Assembly (NCBI GenBank): GCA_021792075.1
Contig: JAJYVK010000092.1
Coordinates: 1 to 6,482, forward strand
Direction of reading: 5' to 3'
DNA: 6,482 nt
DNA from: Actinomycetes bacterium
GTDB taxonomy: Bacteria; Actinomycetota; Acidimicrobiia; Acidimicrobiales; Acidimicrobiaceae
Position numbers and translations under genes: made by a program
The notes under the pieces: model-generated
What the model saw: only the letters and a program-made list of their open reading frames with translations
Told to the model about the DNA's origin: nothing
Databases searched by the model: none
Shown: positions 1 to 5,895 of the stretch, piece by piece
How positions within the stretch are numbered: position 1 is the first letter of the stretch
How the letters are laid out: every line of letters starts with the position of its first letter

Positions 1-840
1 CTCTGCAATTGGAAAATCGTCGAAACTGACAAATGCAATATTTGTTCGATCGTGACTGTGCAGATACCGGACAACATCTAGTGAAGCCACCGCATTGGCC
101 GAAAACAGAGCCGTTGGCGGGCAGTCAAGCGAGAAGGTTCGAGACAATTCCCGAAACTCACCATCTCCAGTACGCACGTGGGGAACGATGAGGTCTGGAT
201 CATATTCGATACCCGCGTCGATTAGCGAAGCCTTGTAGCCGTCGAGACGTTCGCGAATTGGAAATCGTTCGATAGCTGTACCGACAAAAGCAACGCGACG
301 ATGGCCCTGGGCGAGAAGGTGCGTTGTCGCACGACGCGCGCTTCCTTTGTTGTCAATCAAGACTGTATCGACGTCGAGACCCGGGGCGGGTCGGTCTATG
401 AAGACGACCGGTACACCCCCGGGGCCGAGCGGCAACTGCTGACTCGCGTAGTCGAGCCCGCATGGCACAATTATCAATCCACAAACAGACCGATGAAGGA
501 GACCAAGTACGACGGCGCGTTCTTGATCGGGAGTTTGTCCAGCACTGGCAATAATCAAAAACAGACCCGCAGACCGCGCTAACTCTTCAACCGCTTCCGT
601 GACAGCAGCGAAGAACGGGTCACTGATCGTCTCGACAACGAGACCGATTGCTTCGTCGCGTCCAGTACGCAATGAACGCGCCAACGGGTTCGGTCGGTAG
701 TTGAGTGCCCTGATCGCAGATCTAACCTTTGCAGCAGTGGCATCGGTGACTTCCCGATCGTCATTGACGACGCGCGAGACCGTCTTGATGCTCACGCCTG
801 CAAGCTGAGCGACATCCCGCAACGTTGGCGGTGACCTCAT
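1..840 (-). CDS. LacI-family transcriptional repressor (3' end cut by window edge)
   Basis: A frame open from the ATG at 840 to position 1 gives 280 residues, so roughly the last 50-60 residues of a usual 330-340-residue LacI-type protein lie outside the window. The N-terminus has the family helix-turn-helix at about residues 7-27 (LRDVAQLAGVS then KTVSRVVND). A hinge-helix region follows at about 50-60 (NPLARSLRTG), whose leucine inserts at a central CpG of the operator in this family. The core is a sugar-binding domain like the periplasmic binding proteins, with IGLVVETISDPFF at about 65-77 and FIDRPAPG at about 147-154. The ATG overlaps the TGA of the upstream kinase gene as ATGA, so it is the last visible gene of the operon and probably translationally coupled. 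It is the best candidate to bind the palindrome at 5680-5697, with a transported sugar or its phosphate as inducer. Family assignment is firm; the ligand is unknown. Confidence 0.95.
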   Translation of the reverse strand, partial: MRSPPTLRDVAQLAGVSIKTVSRVVNDDREVTDATAAKVRSAIRALNYRPNPLARSLRTGRDEAIGLVVETISDPFFAAVTEAVEELARSAGLFLIIASAGQTPDQERAVVLGLLHRSVCGLIIVPCGLDYASQQLPLGPGGVPVVFIDRPAPGLDVDTVLIDNKGSARRATTHLLAQGHRRVAFVGTAIERFPIRERLDGYKASLIDAGIEYDPDLIVPHVRTGDGEFRELSRTFSLDCPPTALFSANAVASLDVVRYLHSHDRTNIAFVSFDDFPIAE

Positions 841-1820
841 TGGCCAGCTTCGCCCAGATGGCCAGCACCAACAGGTCTGCACGGAGGCAAATCCGTCAAC
901 AATTGTTCCACCCGGCGCACATCGACACCTCCTGCTAAGGGATTCTCACAGGAGGCCGATGCAACGGCAATGGCAAAGCGCACTGACTCAATCCATGAAT
1001 GGTGAGCTTCGAGCGCCTGAACGAGTCCGCCGACAAGCGAATCTCCGGCTCCAATAGGGCTCACAACATTCACTGTCGGAGCCGGGCACCACATAACGTC
1101 ATCATCGGAGTCACAGGCAGCACCATGGCTTCCAGCGCTTACGATGACATGATGAGCACCGAGTCGCTGCAATCCGACGACAGCCGCAGCCGCACGCTCG
1201 ATAACATCGGTTCCACTTGGGTCGACTTCTTCGCTAGTCGTGCCGACAAGCAGCGCCTCCGCCTCCGCAAGATTGGGGCTCACAACGTCTGGTCGGACGT
1301 CGAGAGCACGAGCGAGAGCCGAGCCCGTCGCATCCACAACAGTGCGCAGACCAGAGGCCTTTGCTGCCAGGACGACCTGGGCGTACGCGTCCACAGCTGA
1401 TCCGGGAGGCAAGCTTCCCGAACAAGAAAGGCTCTGGTGGTTAGGCGCGATCGCTGTGACCAGCTCGACAAGCTTCCGCCAATCTGCTGCACGGGTTTGC
1501 ACGCCCGGTTCGTTGAGGACAGTAACGCGTCCAGTCGCCTCAAGGAGGATAGTCGCTTGCCGCACAGAACCGTCGACCTCTATCCCCGACAGCTCAGCGT
1601 GTTCTTTATCGGCAAGCGCACGAAGTTCCGTAAGATCATGTCTTGGAAGAAACGCAATCAAACTTCCCCGTTGATCAAGACTTCGCGCGACACGAGCGAC
1701 ATTCACTCCCTTGCCGCCTAGAGTCGCTATCGCACTTCCCGTACGATGCACGTTACCGGGTATCAATTCGGTAAGGCTAATAGTCCTATCGATGCACACA
1801 TTTGGGTTAACGATTAGCAC
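837..1820 (-). CDS. PfkB-family hexose-phosphate kinase, 1-phosphofructokinase/tagatose-6-phosphate kinase type
   Basis: The product is 327 residues, close to the 305-320 usual for the 1-phosphofructokinase subfamily, with a short extra C-terminal tail. It has the N-terminal strand LIVNPNVCIDRTI (2-14), PfkB signature 1 with GGKGVNVAR at 35-43, SGSLPPG at 134-140 and SPNLAEAE at 181-188. The VSAGSHGA strand is at 227-234 and signature 2 GAGDS at 257-261, where Asp260 is the expected catalytic base in the anion hole. The NPxxD start and GGKGxN pattern favour the FruK/LacC branch, which phosphorylates fructose-1-phosphate or tagatose-6-phosphate to the bisphosphate, over ribokinase or fructokinase. 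The start is GTG at 1820, with a GGGGA Shine-Dalgarno about 7-8 bases upstream, inside the end of the preceding kinase gene (7-bp overlap). Its stop overlaps the LacI gene's ATG. The enzyme is cytoplasmic. The exact substrate is not decided by sequence. Confidence 0.93.
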   Translation of the reverse strand: MLIVNPNVCIDRTISLTELIPGNVHRTGSAIATLGGKGVNVARVARSLDQRGSLIAFLPRHDLTELRALADKEHAELSGIEVDGSVRQATILLEATGRVTVLNEPGVQTRAADWRKLVELVTAIAPNHQSLSCSGSLPPGSAVDAYAQVVLAAKASGLRTVVDATGSALARALDVRPDVVSPNLAEAEALLVGTTSEEVDPSGTDVIERAAAAVVGLQRLGAHHVIVSAGSHGAACDSDDDVMWCPAPTVNVVSPIGAGDSLVGGLVQALEAHHSWIESVRFAIAVASASCENPLAGGVDVRRVEQLLTDLPPCRPVGAGHLGEAGQ

Positions 1821-2458
1821 AACTGTGTCCCCATCAACCCTGAGTTTCCACCATTTGAATAAAATCCCAATTCCATAAGAGCTTCGCGAACTTGGTCGTC
1901 AACGGCGCGTGCGGCATCGATCTTTATGTGACTGACTACCGGACGGCCTTGTACCGAGGCGGCACGGATCCTTTCTGGGTTATCGAACTTCCGCGTGTCG
2001 CGCGACGCGCCACGATGGACAAGCCTCTCAAGCAATAGATCCGGTGGACAATCCAGATAGCACAGCGCGACACCTTCAGATCCACTTGATCTTCTGCAAG
2101 CATGCAGTTGATTGACTACCTTTTCCCATTTTGAGACGGAGTTGCGCTCTTGTGTAAACGGCGCAACAACAATGACACGACATCCCACAGCCAGGTTCGC
2201 CGCCGCTGTGCTAAGGAGACAGGAGTAGCGTGCGTTGCGCAGACTCGTCGACCATTGTCCACCTTCTGACGCGTCCAAATCCGCTTGGCTGCCGAAGTGC
2301 AGTAGCAGCATCTCGGTTAGGGCATCTGTCACATCGTCGAGATCGAGAACAGCAGAACCGAGCACGGTAGCGAGTCGCCTCGCGAACGTCGTCTTACCGC
2401 AACCCGCCGGTCCGCTAACAACGATCGCCCTTGGTCCAAGACCATTGGACTGCACCAT
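1814..2458 (-). CDS. Small P-loop NTPase, probable sugar or small-metabolite kinase
   Basis: From the chosen ATG the product is 214 residues. It shows a Walker A GPAGCGKTT at 16-24, a LDLDDV segment at 38-43 where this fold carries substrate-binding and metal-binding acidic residues, and a VIVVAPF strand at 95-101. The CYLDCPPDLLLERL strand and helix at about 123-136 leads into an arginine-rich lid (HRGASRDTRK, about 138-147). This is the layout of single-domain metabolite kinases of the AAA_33, gluconate-kinase and uridine-kinase kind; no subfamily signature fixes the substrate. The frame extends upstream to GTG at 2512, but that codon lies inside the 15-bp hairpin. I prefer the ATG at 2458, a few residues before the first strand; GTG at 2467, with GAGGG just upstream, is also possible. 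The gene overlaps the PfkB gene by 7 bp. Placed between a sugar transporter and a sugar-phosphate kinase, it probably makes the first phosphorylation; that role is inferred. Confidence 0.82.
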   Translation of the reverse strand: MVQSNGLGPRAIVVSGPAGCGKTTFARRLATVLGSAVLDLDDVTDALTEMLLLHFGSQADLDASEGGQWSTSLRNARYSCLLSTAAANLAVGCRVIVVAPFTQERNSVSKWEKVVNQLHACRRSSGSEGVALCYLDCPPDLLLERLVHRGASRDTRKFDNPERIRAASVQGRPVVSHIKIDAARAVDDQVREALMELGFYSNGGNSGLMGTQLC

Positions 2459-2484
2459 CTGCCCCACAATTCCCTCGCGTGGCG

Positions 2485-2524
2485 GGCCGTGGACGGGTGA
2501 GCACCTGCCCACCCGTCCACGGCC
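2485..2524 (-). repeat. Perfect 15-bp inverted repeat (intra-operon mRNA hairpin)
   Basis: GGCCGTGGACGGGTG at 2485-2499 is matched exactly by CACCCGTCCACGGCC at 2510-2524, leaving a 10-base loop. The stem is very GC-rich, so it should form a stable hairpin in the minus-strand message. It lies between the binding-protein stop and the kinase start. No T-run follows on the minus strand, so it does not look like an intrinsic terminator. Hairpins in this position are known to block 3' exonucleases and raise binding-protein mRNA over downstream genes; that is the likely role here, by inference. Confidence 0.85.
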
Positions 2525-2525
2525 G

Positions 2526-2590
2526 CAACGATGCCGTCCAGTTGGCCTACCAAACTTGGAGGATGATCTTCTGGCGGCGAGTCATCGTTG
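2526..2590 (-). repeat. 8-bp inverted repeat enclosing the upstream half of the binding protein-kinase gap
   Basis: CAACGATG at 2526-2533 and CATCGTTG at 2583-2590 are exact inverted copies 49 bases apart. They sit directly beside the 15-bp hairpin, so the intergenic message could fold into two adjacent stems. Eight bases at this distance can occur by chance, so the functional call is weak. Confidence 0.3.
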
Positions 2591-2599
2591 AACTAGCTT

Positions 2600-3670
2600 T
2601 CAGCCAGCGAGAGCGGCCAACGAGGACTGGTAGTAGTACTTCGTGATGTTCGGGTTGTGCGAGTTCGCCGTCGTGGCGACGATATTAGGCACTAGTGTTG
2701 CCTTCGGAACAGCAGACTTGTGTCCCGTCAAGATGTCGTAGGCGTACTTGACTCCATCGGCTCCCTCGACGGCCGGCTGCTGAATAACCAGAACGTTGAT
2801 AACACCACTCTGCAGGAGCTTTACCGTCGCAGGTTCAGCGTCGTAGCCGGCGACGAAGATCTTTCCTTTCTTGCCAGCTGACGCAATCGCTTCACCTGCG
2901 CCTTGGGCACCGTAGAGGTTCGTGCCGAAGATGCCAACTAGCTTCGGAAACTTAAGAACCATGTCCTTCGTCTGGCTAGCGGCAAGCGTTGGACTGTCCG
3001 TGTTGTATTCGACTGCGGCAACCGACATCTTTGGGTACTTCTTGATCTGAGCCAGGAAGCCCGCCTGGCGAGCGTCTGTGGTGGAGATGCCTGGGTTGAC
3101 ATTATCAACGGCTACCTGGCCTGTGTAATGCGCCAGCTTTGCAATTGTCTCGGCCGCAAGCTCGCCACCCTGGAAGTTGTCGGACGTGATGCGAGCGTCC
3201 AGGATGCTCGTGTCGGTGAGCGTCGTGTCAACCGATATGACGGGAATGCCAGCTGAGAGAAACTTCTGAATAGGAGCCTTCAGCGCGACATCATCCGTCG
3301 GGGCAATCAGAAGCGCGCTCGGGTGTTCGGCCAGAAGAGAGTTCACCACCGGTAGCTGCGATTCCGGACTGAAGGTCGTTCCACCTTGCCATGTGAGGGT
3401 GACACCAAGCTTCTTCGCTTCAGCCGCTGCGCCACGCTCCATGGTGATATAGAACGGATCCGTTGTCAGCCCGGGAACAAGGGCAATCGTAAATTTATGT
3501 GCTGCCTTTGACACCCTTGAAACCAACCCGTTCGGTGTCGCCGCCGAGGATGGCGTGACCGCCCCCAATGTGACCCCAGCAGTTCCAGCGACCATAAAAG
3601 CCGTCGCTCCAAGTGCGCGAGCCTTCCGTCGAGCAGAGCCGCACTGCCTCCTGCTAGTCTTCCTGGACAT
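2600..3670 (-). CDS. Ribose-class (CUT2) ABC transporter substrate-binding protein
   Basis: The chosen product has 356 residues. An arginine/lysine-rich n-region (1-19) and a hydrophobic stretch (about 20-38) form a signal peptide, with likely cleavage near the SSAA at 41-44. The mature part is a type-1 periplasmic binding fold: KFTIALVPGLTTDPFY near its start, ALLIAPTDD for the strand before the hinge, VISVDT at about 144-149, SDNFQGGELAAE at about 163-174, GYDAEP at 275-280 and VLVIQQP ending near 299. These match the RbsB-like Peripla_BP_4 family that captures sugars outside the cell. There is no lipobox: the only cysteine I see is residue 10 of the n-region. Two starts are plausible, ATG 3670 (AAGGGGG 5 bases upstream) and ATG 3691 (AAGGGG 9 bases upstream, 363 residues); I chose the shorter for its better signal-peptide n-region. 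It lies 91 bases after the permease stop. Confidence 0.94.
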   Translation of the reverse strand: MSRKTSRRQCGSARRKARALGATAFMVAGTAGVTLGAVTPSSAATPNGLVSRVSKAAHKFTIALVPGLTTDPFYITMERGAAAEAKKLGVTLTWQGGTTFSPESQLPVVNSLLAEHPSALLIAPTDDVALKAPIQKFLSAGIPVISVDTTLTDTSILDARITSDNFQGGELAAETIAKLAHYTGQVAVDNVNPGISTTDARQAGFLAQIKKYPKMSVAAVEYNTDSPTLAASQTKDMVLKFPKLVGIFGTNLYGAQGAGEAIASAGKKGKIFVAGYDAEPATVKLLQSGVINVLVIQQPAVEGADGVKYAYDILTGHKSAVPKATLVPNIVATTANSHNPNITKYYYQSSLAALAG

Positions 3671-3675
3671 TGCTA

Positions 3676-3682
3676 CCCCCTT
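3676..3682 (-). promoter_or_regulatory. Ribosome binding site for the binding-protein gene
   Basis: AAGGGGG on the minus strand stands 5 bases before the ATG at 3670 and supports that start. A second G-rich site, AAGGGG at 3701-3706, serves the alternative ATG at 3691, so the gene has two usable initiation sites in the same frame. Confidence 0.6.
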
Positions 3683-3691
3683 CATTTTCAT

Positions 3692-3761
3692 ATCTAATTT
3701 CCCCTTATCTAGAGGTCGCTACAAGATATATCTCAGTCGTCGTTTGGACTCTTCTCAACTG
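3692..3761 (-). other. Permease-to-binding-protein gap, AT-rich, possible weak internal promoter
   Basis: This is the most AT-rich spacer inside the operon. It contains the 10-bp palindrome AGATATATCT at 3724-3733. A TTGAGA hexamer on the minus strand (3754-3759) resembles a -35 box, but no good -10 box lies at 16-18 bases from it; TATATC is 22 bases away. I see no hairpin of note. Extra transcription of the binding-protein gene from here is possible but poorly supported. Confidence 0.25.
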
Positions 3762-4811
3762 TTAGTCAGTCCCAACCTTGGTGCGAACTCGATCGACAGC
3801 CACAGCACCAATCACGACCGCTCCGATAGCCACTTGCTGCCAAAATGATTGGACATTCGCCAATACGAGACCGGTAGTCAGCACAGCGATGATTGATGTG
3901 CCGACGACCGTGCCGAACATTGTCCCTCGGCCGCCGAAGATGCTTGCACCTCCGATCACGACCGACGCAATCGCGTACAGCTCATCGTTCGCTCCTGCAA
4001 TTGGCGATGCTGCAGAAAAGTTGGCCGTCACGAGAAGACCTGCAGCTGCTGCGAGCAGACCGGAGATCATGTACACCTTTATAAGATGTCGATCAACATT
4101 TATTCCGGCACGACGCGCCGCAATCTCATTCGAACCAATTGCATAGGTGCGAAGCCCAAATCGAGTGCGAGCCAGTAGGTAACCAAATAGAACAGCGAGA
4201 ACGAGAGCAATCAAGACCGTTACAGGTAACCAACCCGACAGGACGCTCTCGGTCCCGAGTCGAGTCACAAATCCCGGTAGGGTTGTAACCTCTGTCGCGT
4301 TGTTGAGCAAGTCAGTCGCGCCAGTGATAGCAGTAAGCGTGCCAAGTGTTACAATAAACGGCGGGAGTTTCATCTTCGTGATCACGACGCCGTTGACGAT
4401 ACCGATAGCGGCGCCAGTCGCCAACATCAACAAGATTCCAGCGGTTGCAGCGAAACCGCCCCCAATGTGGGAACCAATCATGTTTGCCATCAGAATGGAG
4501 CCGGCCATCGAGGAGAAGCCCAGTGTTGCACCATCTGCGAGATCGATTCCCGCTGTGATGATCACAAACGTTTGGCCAATGGCAAGAATGAGGTATTCAA
4601 CAGCATATTCCGAGGTAGCCAGCCACGCTGCCTTCGTATACAAGTCCGGTGCAACTGCGCCAAAAACGATGACGATGACGACAAGAACACCCAAGGTCCA
4701 CAAGGCACCGATGCGCTCCATGAAGCGTTGGAACCAGGGCACACGGTCCGGCATCTCGCCAGAGGGAGCATCCGAATTGTCGATCTCACGGGGAGCGGTT
4801 GTCAGCGCCAT
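3762..4811 (-). CDS. Ribose-class (CUT2) ABC transporter permease, RbsC-like
   Basis: The product is a 349-residue polytopic membrane protein. A hydrophilic N-terminus of about 35 residues precedes a first strong membrane segment at about 37-54. Further segments fall at about 70-88, 94-111, 119-140, 151-168, 195-213, 246-263, 276-292, 298-320 and 325-340. The family sequence around TAGIDLADGATLG (86-98) corresponds to the TGGIDLSVG segment of RbsC-type permeases. The cytoplasmic loop AIGSNEIAARRAGIN (224-238) is the conserved coupling region that contacts the ATPase. The chosen ATG shares a base with the ATPase stop (TAATG), which indicates translational coupling; a longer frame begins at ATG 4856 but would overlap the ATPase gene by 46 bases. 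Two copies would form the channel. With the single ATPase and binding protein, the import machinery is complete. Confidence 0.95.
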   Translation of the reverse strand: MALTTAPREIDNSDAPSGEMPDRVPWFQRFMERIGALWTLGVLVVIVIVFGAVAPDLYTKAAWLATSEYAVEYLILAIGQTFVIITAGIDLADGATLGFSSMAGSILMANMIGSHIGGGFAATAGILLMLATGAAIGIVNGVVITKMKLPPFIVTLGTLTAITGATDLLNNATEVTTLPGFVTRLGTESVLSGWLPVTVLIALVLAVLFGYLLARTRFGLRTYAIGSNEIAARRAGINVDRHLIKVYMISGLLAAAAGLLVTANFSAASPIAGANDELYAIASVVIGGASIFGGRGTMFGTVVGTSIIAVLTTGLVLANVQSFWQQVAIGAVVIGAVAVDRVRTKVGTD

Positions 4812-5623
4812 TATGCGTTTGCTTTCGCCCCAAAGAGCGCTGCTCCCGTGATCCAACTGACTATCTCGTCGACATGGGTCTCCGATGGACGGAGCTCGGC
4901 GATAATGCGACCGTGAAAAAGAACCAGAATCCGGTCACAGATCTCATAGACCTGTGGAATGTTATGGCTGATAAGTAGTACCGGCGTTCCATTTCCGGCG
5001 ACATTCTTGATAAGATCCGCCACCTTTGCCTGCTGTTCGACGCCCAAGGCTGCTGTCGGCTCATCCATTAAAATGACCTGTGAGCCCCACGCGACAGCGC
5101 GACCGACGGCTACCGCCTGTCGCTGCCCACCGGAAAGTCGACCGACCCTGTTCGTCACCGATGAAATTCGAATCCTGGTGCGCTCGAGATCACCGACGCT
5201 TCGTTGCATCATCGTCTTGCGATCGAGCCAGCCAATCCAGCCCAGCGGCCCACGCACGATTTCCTCTCGACCGAGGAATAGGTTCGCCCAGATGCTGAGA
5301 TCCGGCGCGAGTGCGAGGTCTTGATAGACCGTCTCGATTCCCGCGTCCCGGGCGTCGCTCGGCGACTTAAATGACACTTCCCTCCCCGAAACGTATATCT
5401 GGCCGCTAGTCGGCTCAAGCGCTCCAGATATTATGTTCACCAAGGTTGACTTACCGGCTCCGTTGTCGCCAACCAAGCCAACAATTTCGTTGGGGAAGAG
5501 TTTCATATTGATCTCGTGAAGCGCGTGGATGCTGCCATAGCGCTTCGTGATGCTGCGCACCTCGACAACCGGCGTGCTTCCGTCACCTACCGGATGCGAC
5601 GTCACGTCACTTCGACCGTTCAC
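4811..5623 (-). CDS. Sugar ABC transporter ATP-binding protein, single-domain CUT2 (FrcA-like)
   Basis: The product is 270 residues with one nucleotide-binding domain. It has an A-loop tyrosine in ITKRYGS (Tyr29), Walker A GDNGAGKST at 52-60, Q-loop Gln101 in VYQDLAL, signature LSGGQ at 163-167 and Walker B VILMDEPT at 183-190 with catalytic Glu188. The D-loop is AALG at 191-194 and the H-loop His220. AALG rather than SALD is common in the sugar branch. Most ribose-type ATPases (RbsA) are about 500 residues with tandem domains; this one has the single-domain size seen in fructose-type FrcA proteins. The start is GTG at 5623, with AGGGGGG 5 bases upstream; the frame can extend to GTG 5665, but that version lacks such a site. 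It is the first gene of the operon and overlaps the permease ATG by one base. It powers sugar import as a dimer under the permease. Confidence 0.95.
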   Translation of the reverse strand: MNGRSDVTSHPVGDGSTPVVEVRSITKRYGSIHALHEINMKLFPNEIVGLVGDNGAGKSTLVNIISGALEPTSGQIYVSGREVSFKSPSDARDAGIETVYQDLALAPDLSIWANLFLGREEIVRGPLGWIGWLDRKTMMQRSVGDLERTRIRISSVTNRVGRLSGGQRQAVAVGRAVAWGSQVILMDEPTAALGVEQQAKVADLIKNVAGNGTPVLLISHNIPQVYEICDRILVLFHGRIIAELRPSETHVDEIVSWITGAALFGAKANA

Positions 5624-5628
5624 GCTCA

Positions 5629-5635
5629 CCCCCCT
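5629..5635 (-). promoter_or_regulatory. Ribosome binding site for the operon's first gene
   Basis: AGGGGGG on the minus strand lies 5 bases (TGAGC) before GTG 5623. This decides that start over the upstream in-frame GTG at 5665. Confidence 0.7.
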
Positions 5636-5679
5636 ATCCGTGCAACGCCTCGGACTAACTCCCACTAGTACGGCGACGA

Positions 5680-5697
5680 GATGACATCGATGTCATC
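5680..5697. promoter_or_regulatory. Perfect 18-bp palindrome, probable LacI-family operator
   Basis: GATGACATCGATGTCATC equals its own reverse complement over all 18 bases and has CG at its centre. An even-length palindrome with central CG is the known operator form of LacI-family repressors, where the hinge-helix leucine opens the CG step. It lies 57 bases upstream of the first gene's GTG and about 50-67 bases downstream of the predicted transcription start, suiting roadblock repression. A third GATGAC half-site occurs at 5723-5728. The palindrome is seen directly; that the operon's own LacI protein binds it is inferred. Confidence 0.75.
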
Positions 5698-5753
5698 GGA
5701 AGGACCGCACAACCGAACCTGCGATGACCTTGTGACCCCCAACTCCTGAGGTG

Positions 5754-5782
5754 ATTCAAACGCGCTCTGACAAGGTTGTCAA
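5754..5782 (-). promoter_or_regulatory. Predicted housekeeping-type promoter of the transport operon
   Basis: On the minus strand a perfect TTGACA (5782-5777) is followed after exactly 17 bases by TTGAAT (5759-5754), which matches four of six bases of TATAAT. Transcription would start near 5747 and give a leader of about 124 bases before GTG 5623, containing the palindromic operator. No other pairing in this region has both a good -35 box and good spacing. Confidence 0.55.
5768..5781. promoter_or_regulatory. Inverted repeat over the -35 box, possible second regulator site
   Basis: TGACAA at 5768-5773 and TTGTCA at 5776-5781 are inverted arms around a GG centre. The right arm forms five bases of the predicted TTGACA box. 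The arms differ from the operator at 5680-5697, so a protein binding here would be a different regulator, or the symmetry may be chance. Confidence 0.35.
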
Positions 5783-5895
5783 GGCCCCGAGATCGCGACG
5801 CCTCAGCACGCGTGAACCCGTGGTGGCCGCCCTCAAGATGCATAACCTGTCCGAGGCATGACCGCGGTTGCGTGCACATCCTCCGGTCGAACAGC

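Noticed and set aside
999..1721. Several plus-strand open frames opposite the PfkB gene
   Set aside because: They overlap a fully supported kinase on the other strand and have low-complexity Arg/Ser-rich products without family features.
2459..2512. Kinase start at GTG 2512
   Set aside because: This codon lies inside the right arm of the hairpin, has no good ribosome site, and would add a tail without family similarity; ATG 2458 fits the fold better.
2485..2524. Intrinsic transcription terminator
   Set aside because: The stem is strong, but no T-run follows on either strand and the operon clearly continues through closely spaced genes.
3613..3670. Twin-arginine (Tat) signal in the binding protein (SRRQCG)
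   Set aside because: Only the SRR part fits; the following residues are C and G instead of the usual hydrophobic pair and lysine, so a general secretion signal with a basic n-region is the safer reading.
4300..4851. A 183-codon open frame on the plus strand
   Set aside because: It lies wholly opposite the permease and the end of the ATPase gene. Its repetitive A/P/V/I composition is that of an antisense shadow of a membrane protein, with no motif.
5664..5669. TACTAG (minus strand) as the operon -10 box
   Set aside because: It partly resembles a -10 box, but the -35-like ATGACA in the operator is 20 bases away; the TTGACA-17-TTGAAT pair further up is better spaced.
5655..5879. A 74-codon minus-strand frame just upstream of the operon
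   Set aside because: It runs through the promoter and operator, overlaps the upstream extension of the ATPase frame, and shows no domain or good ribosome site.
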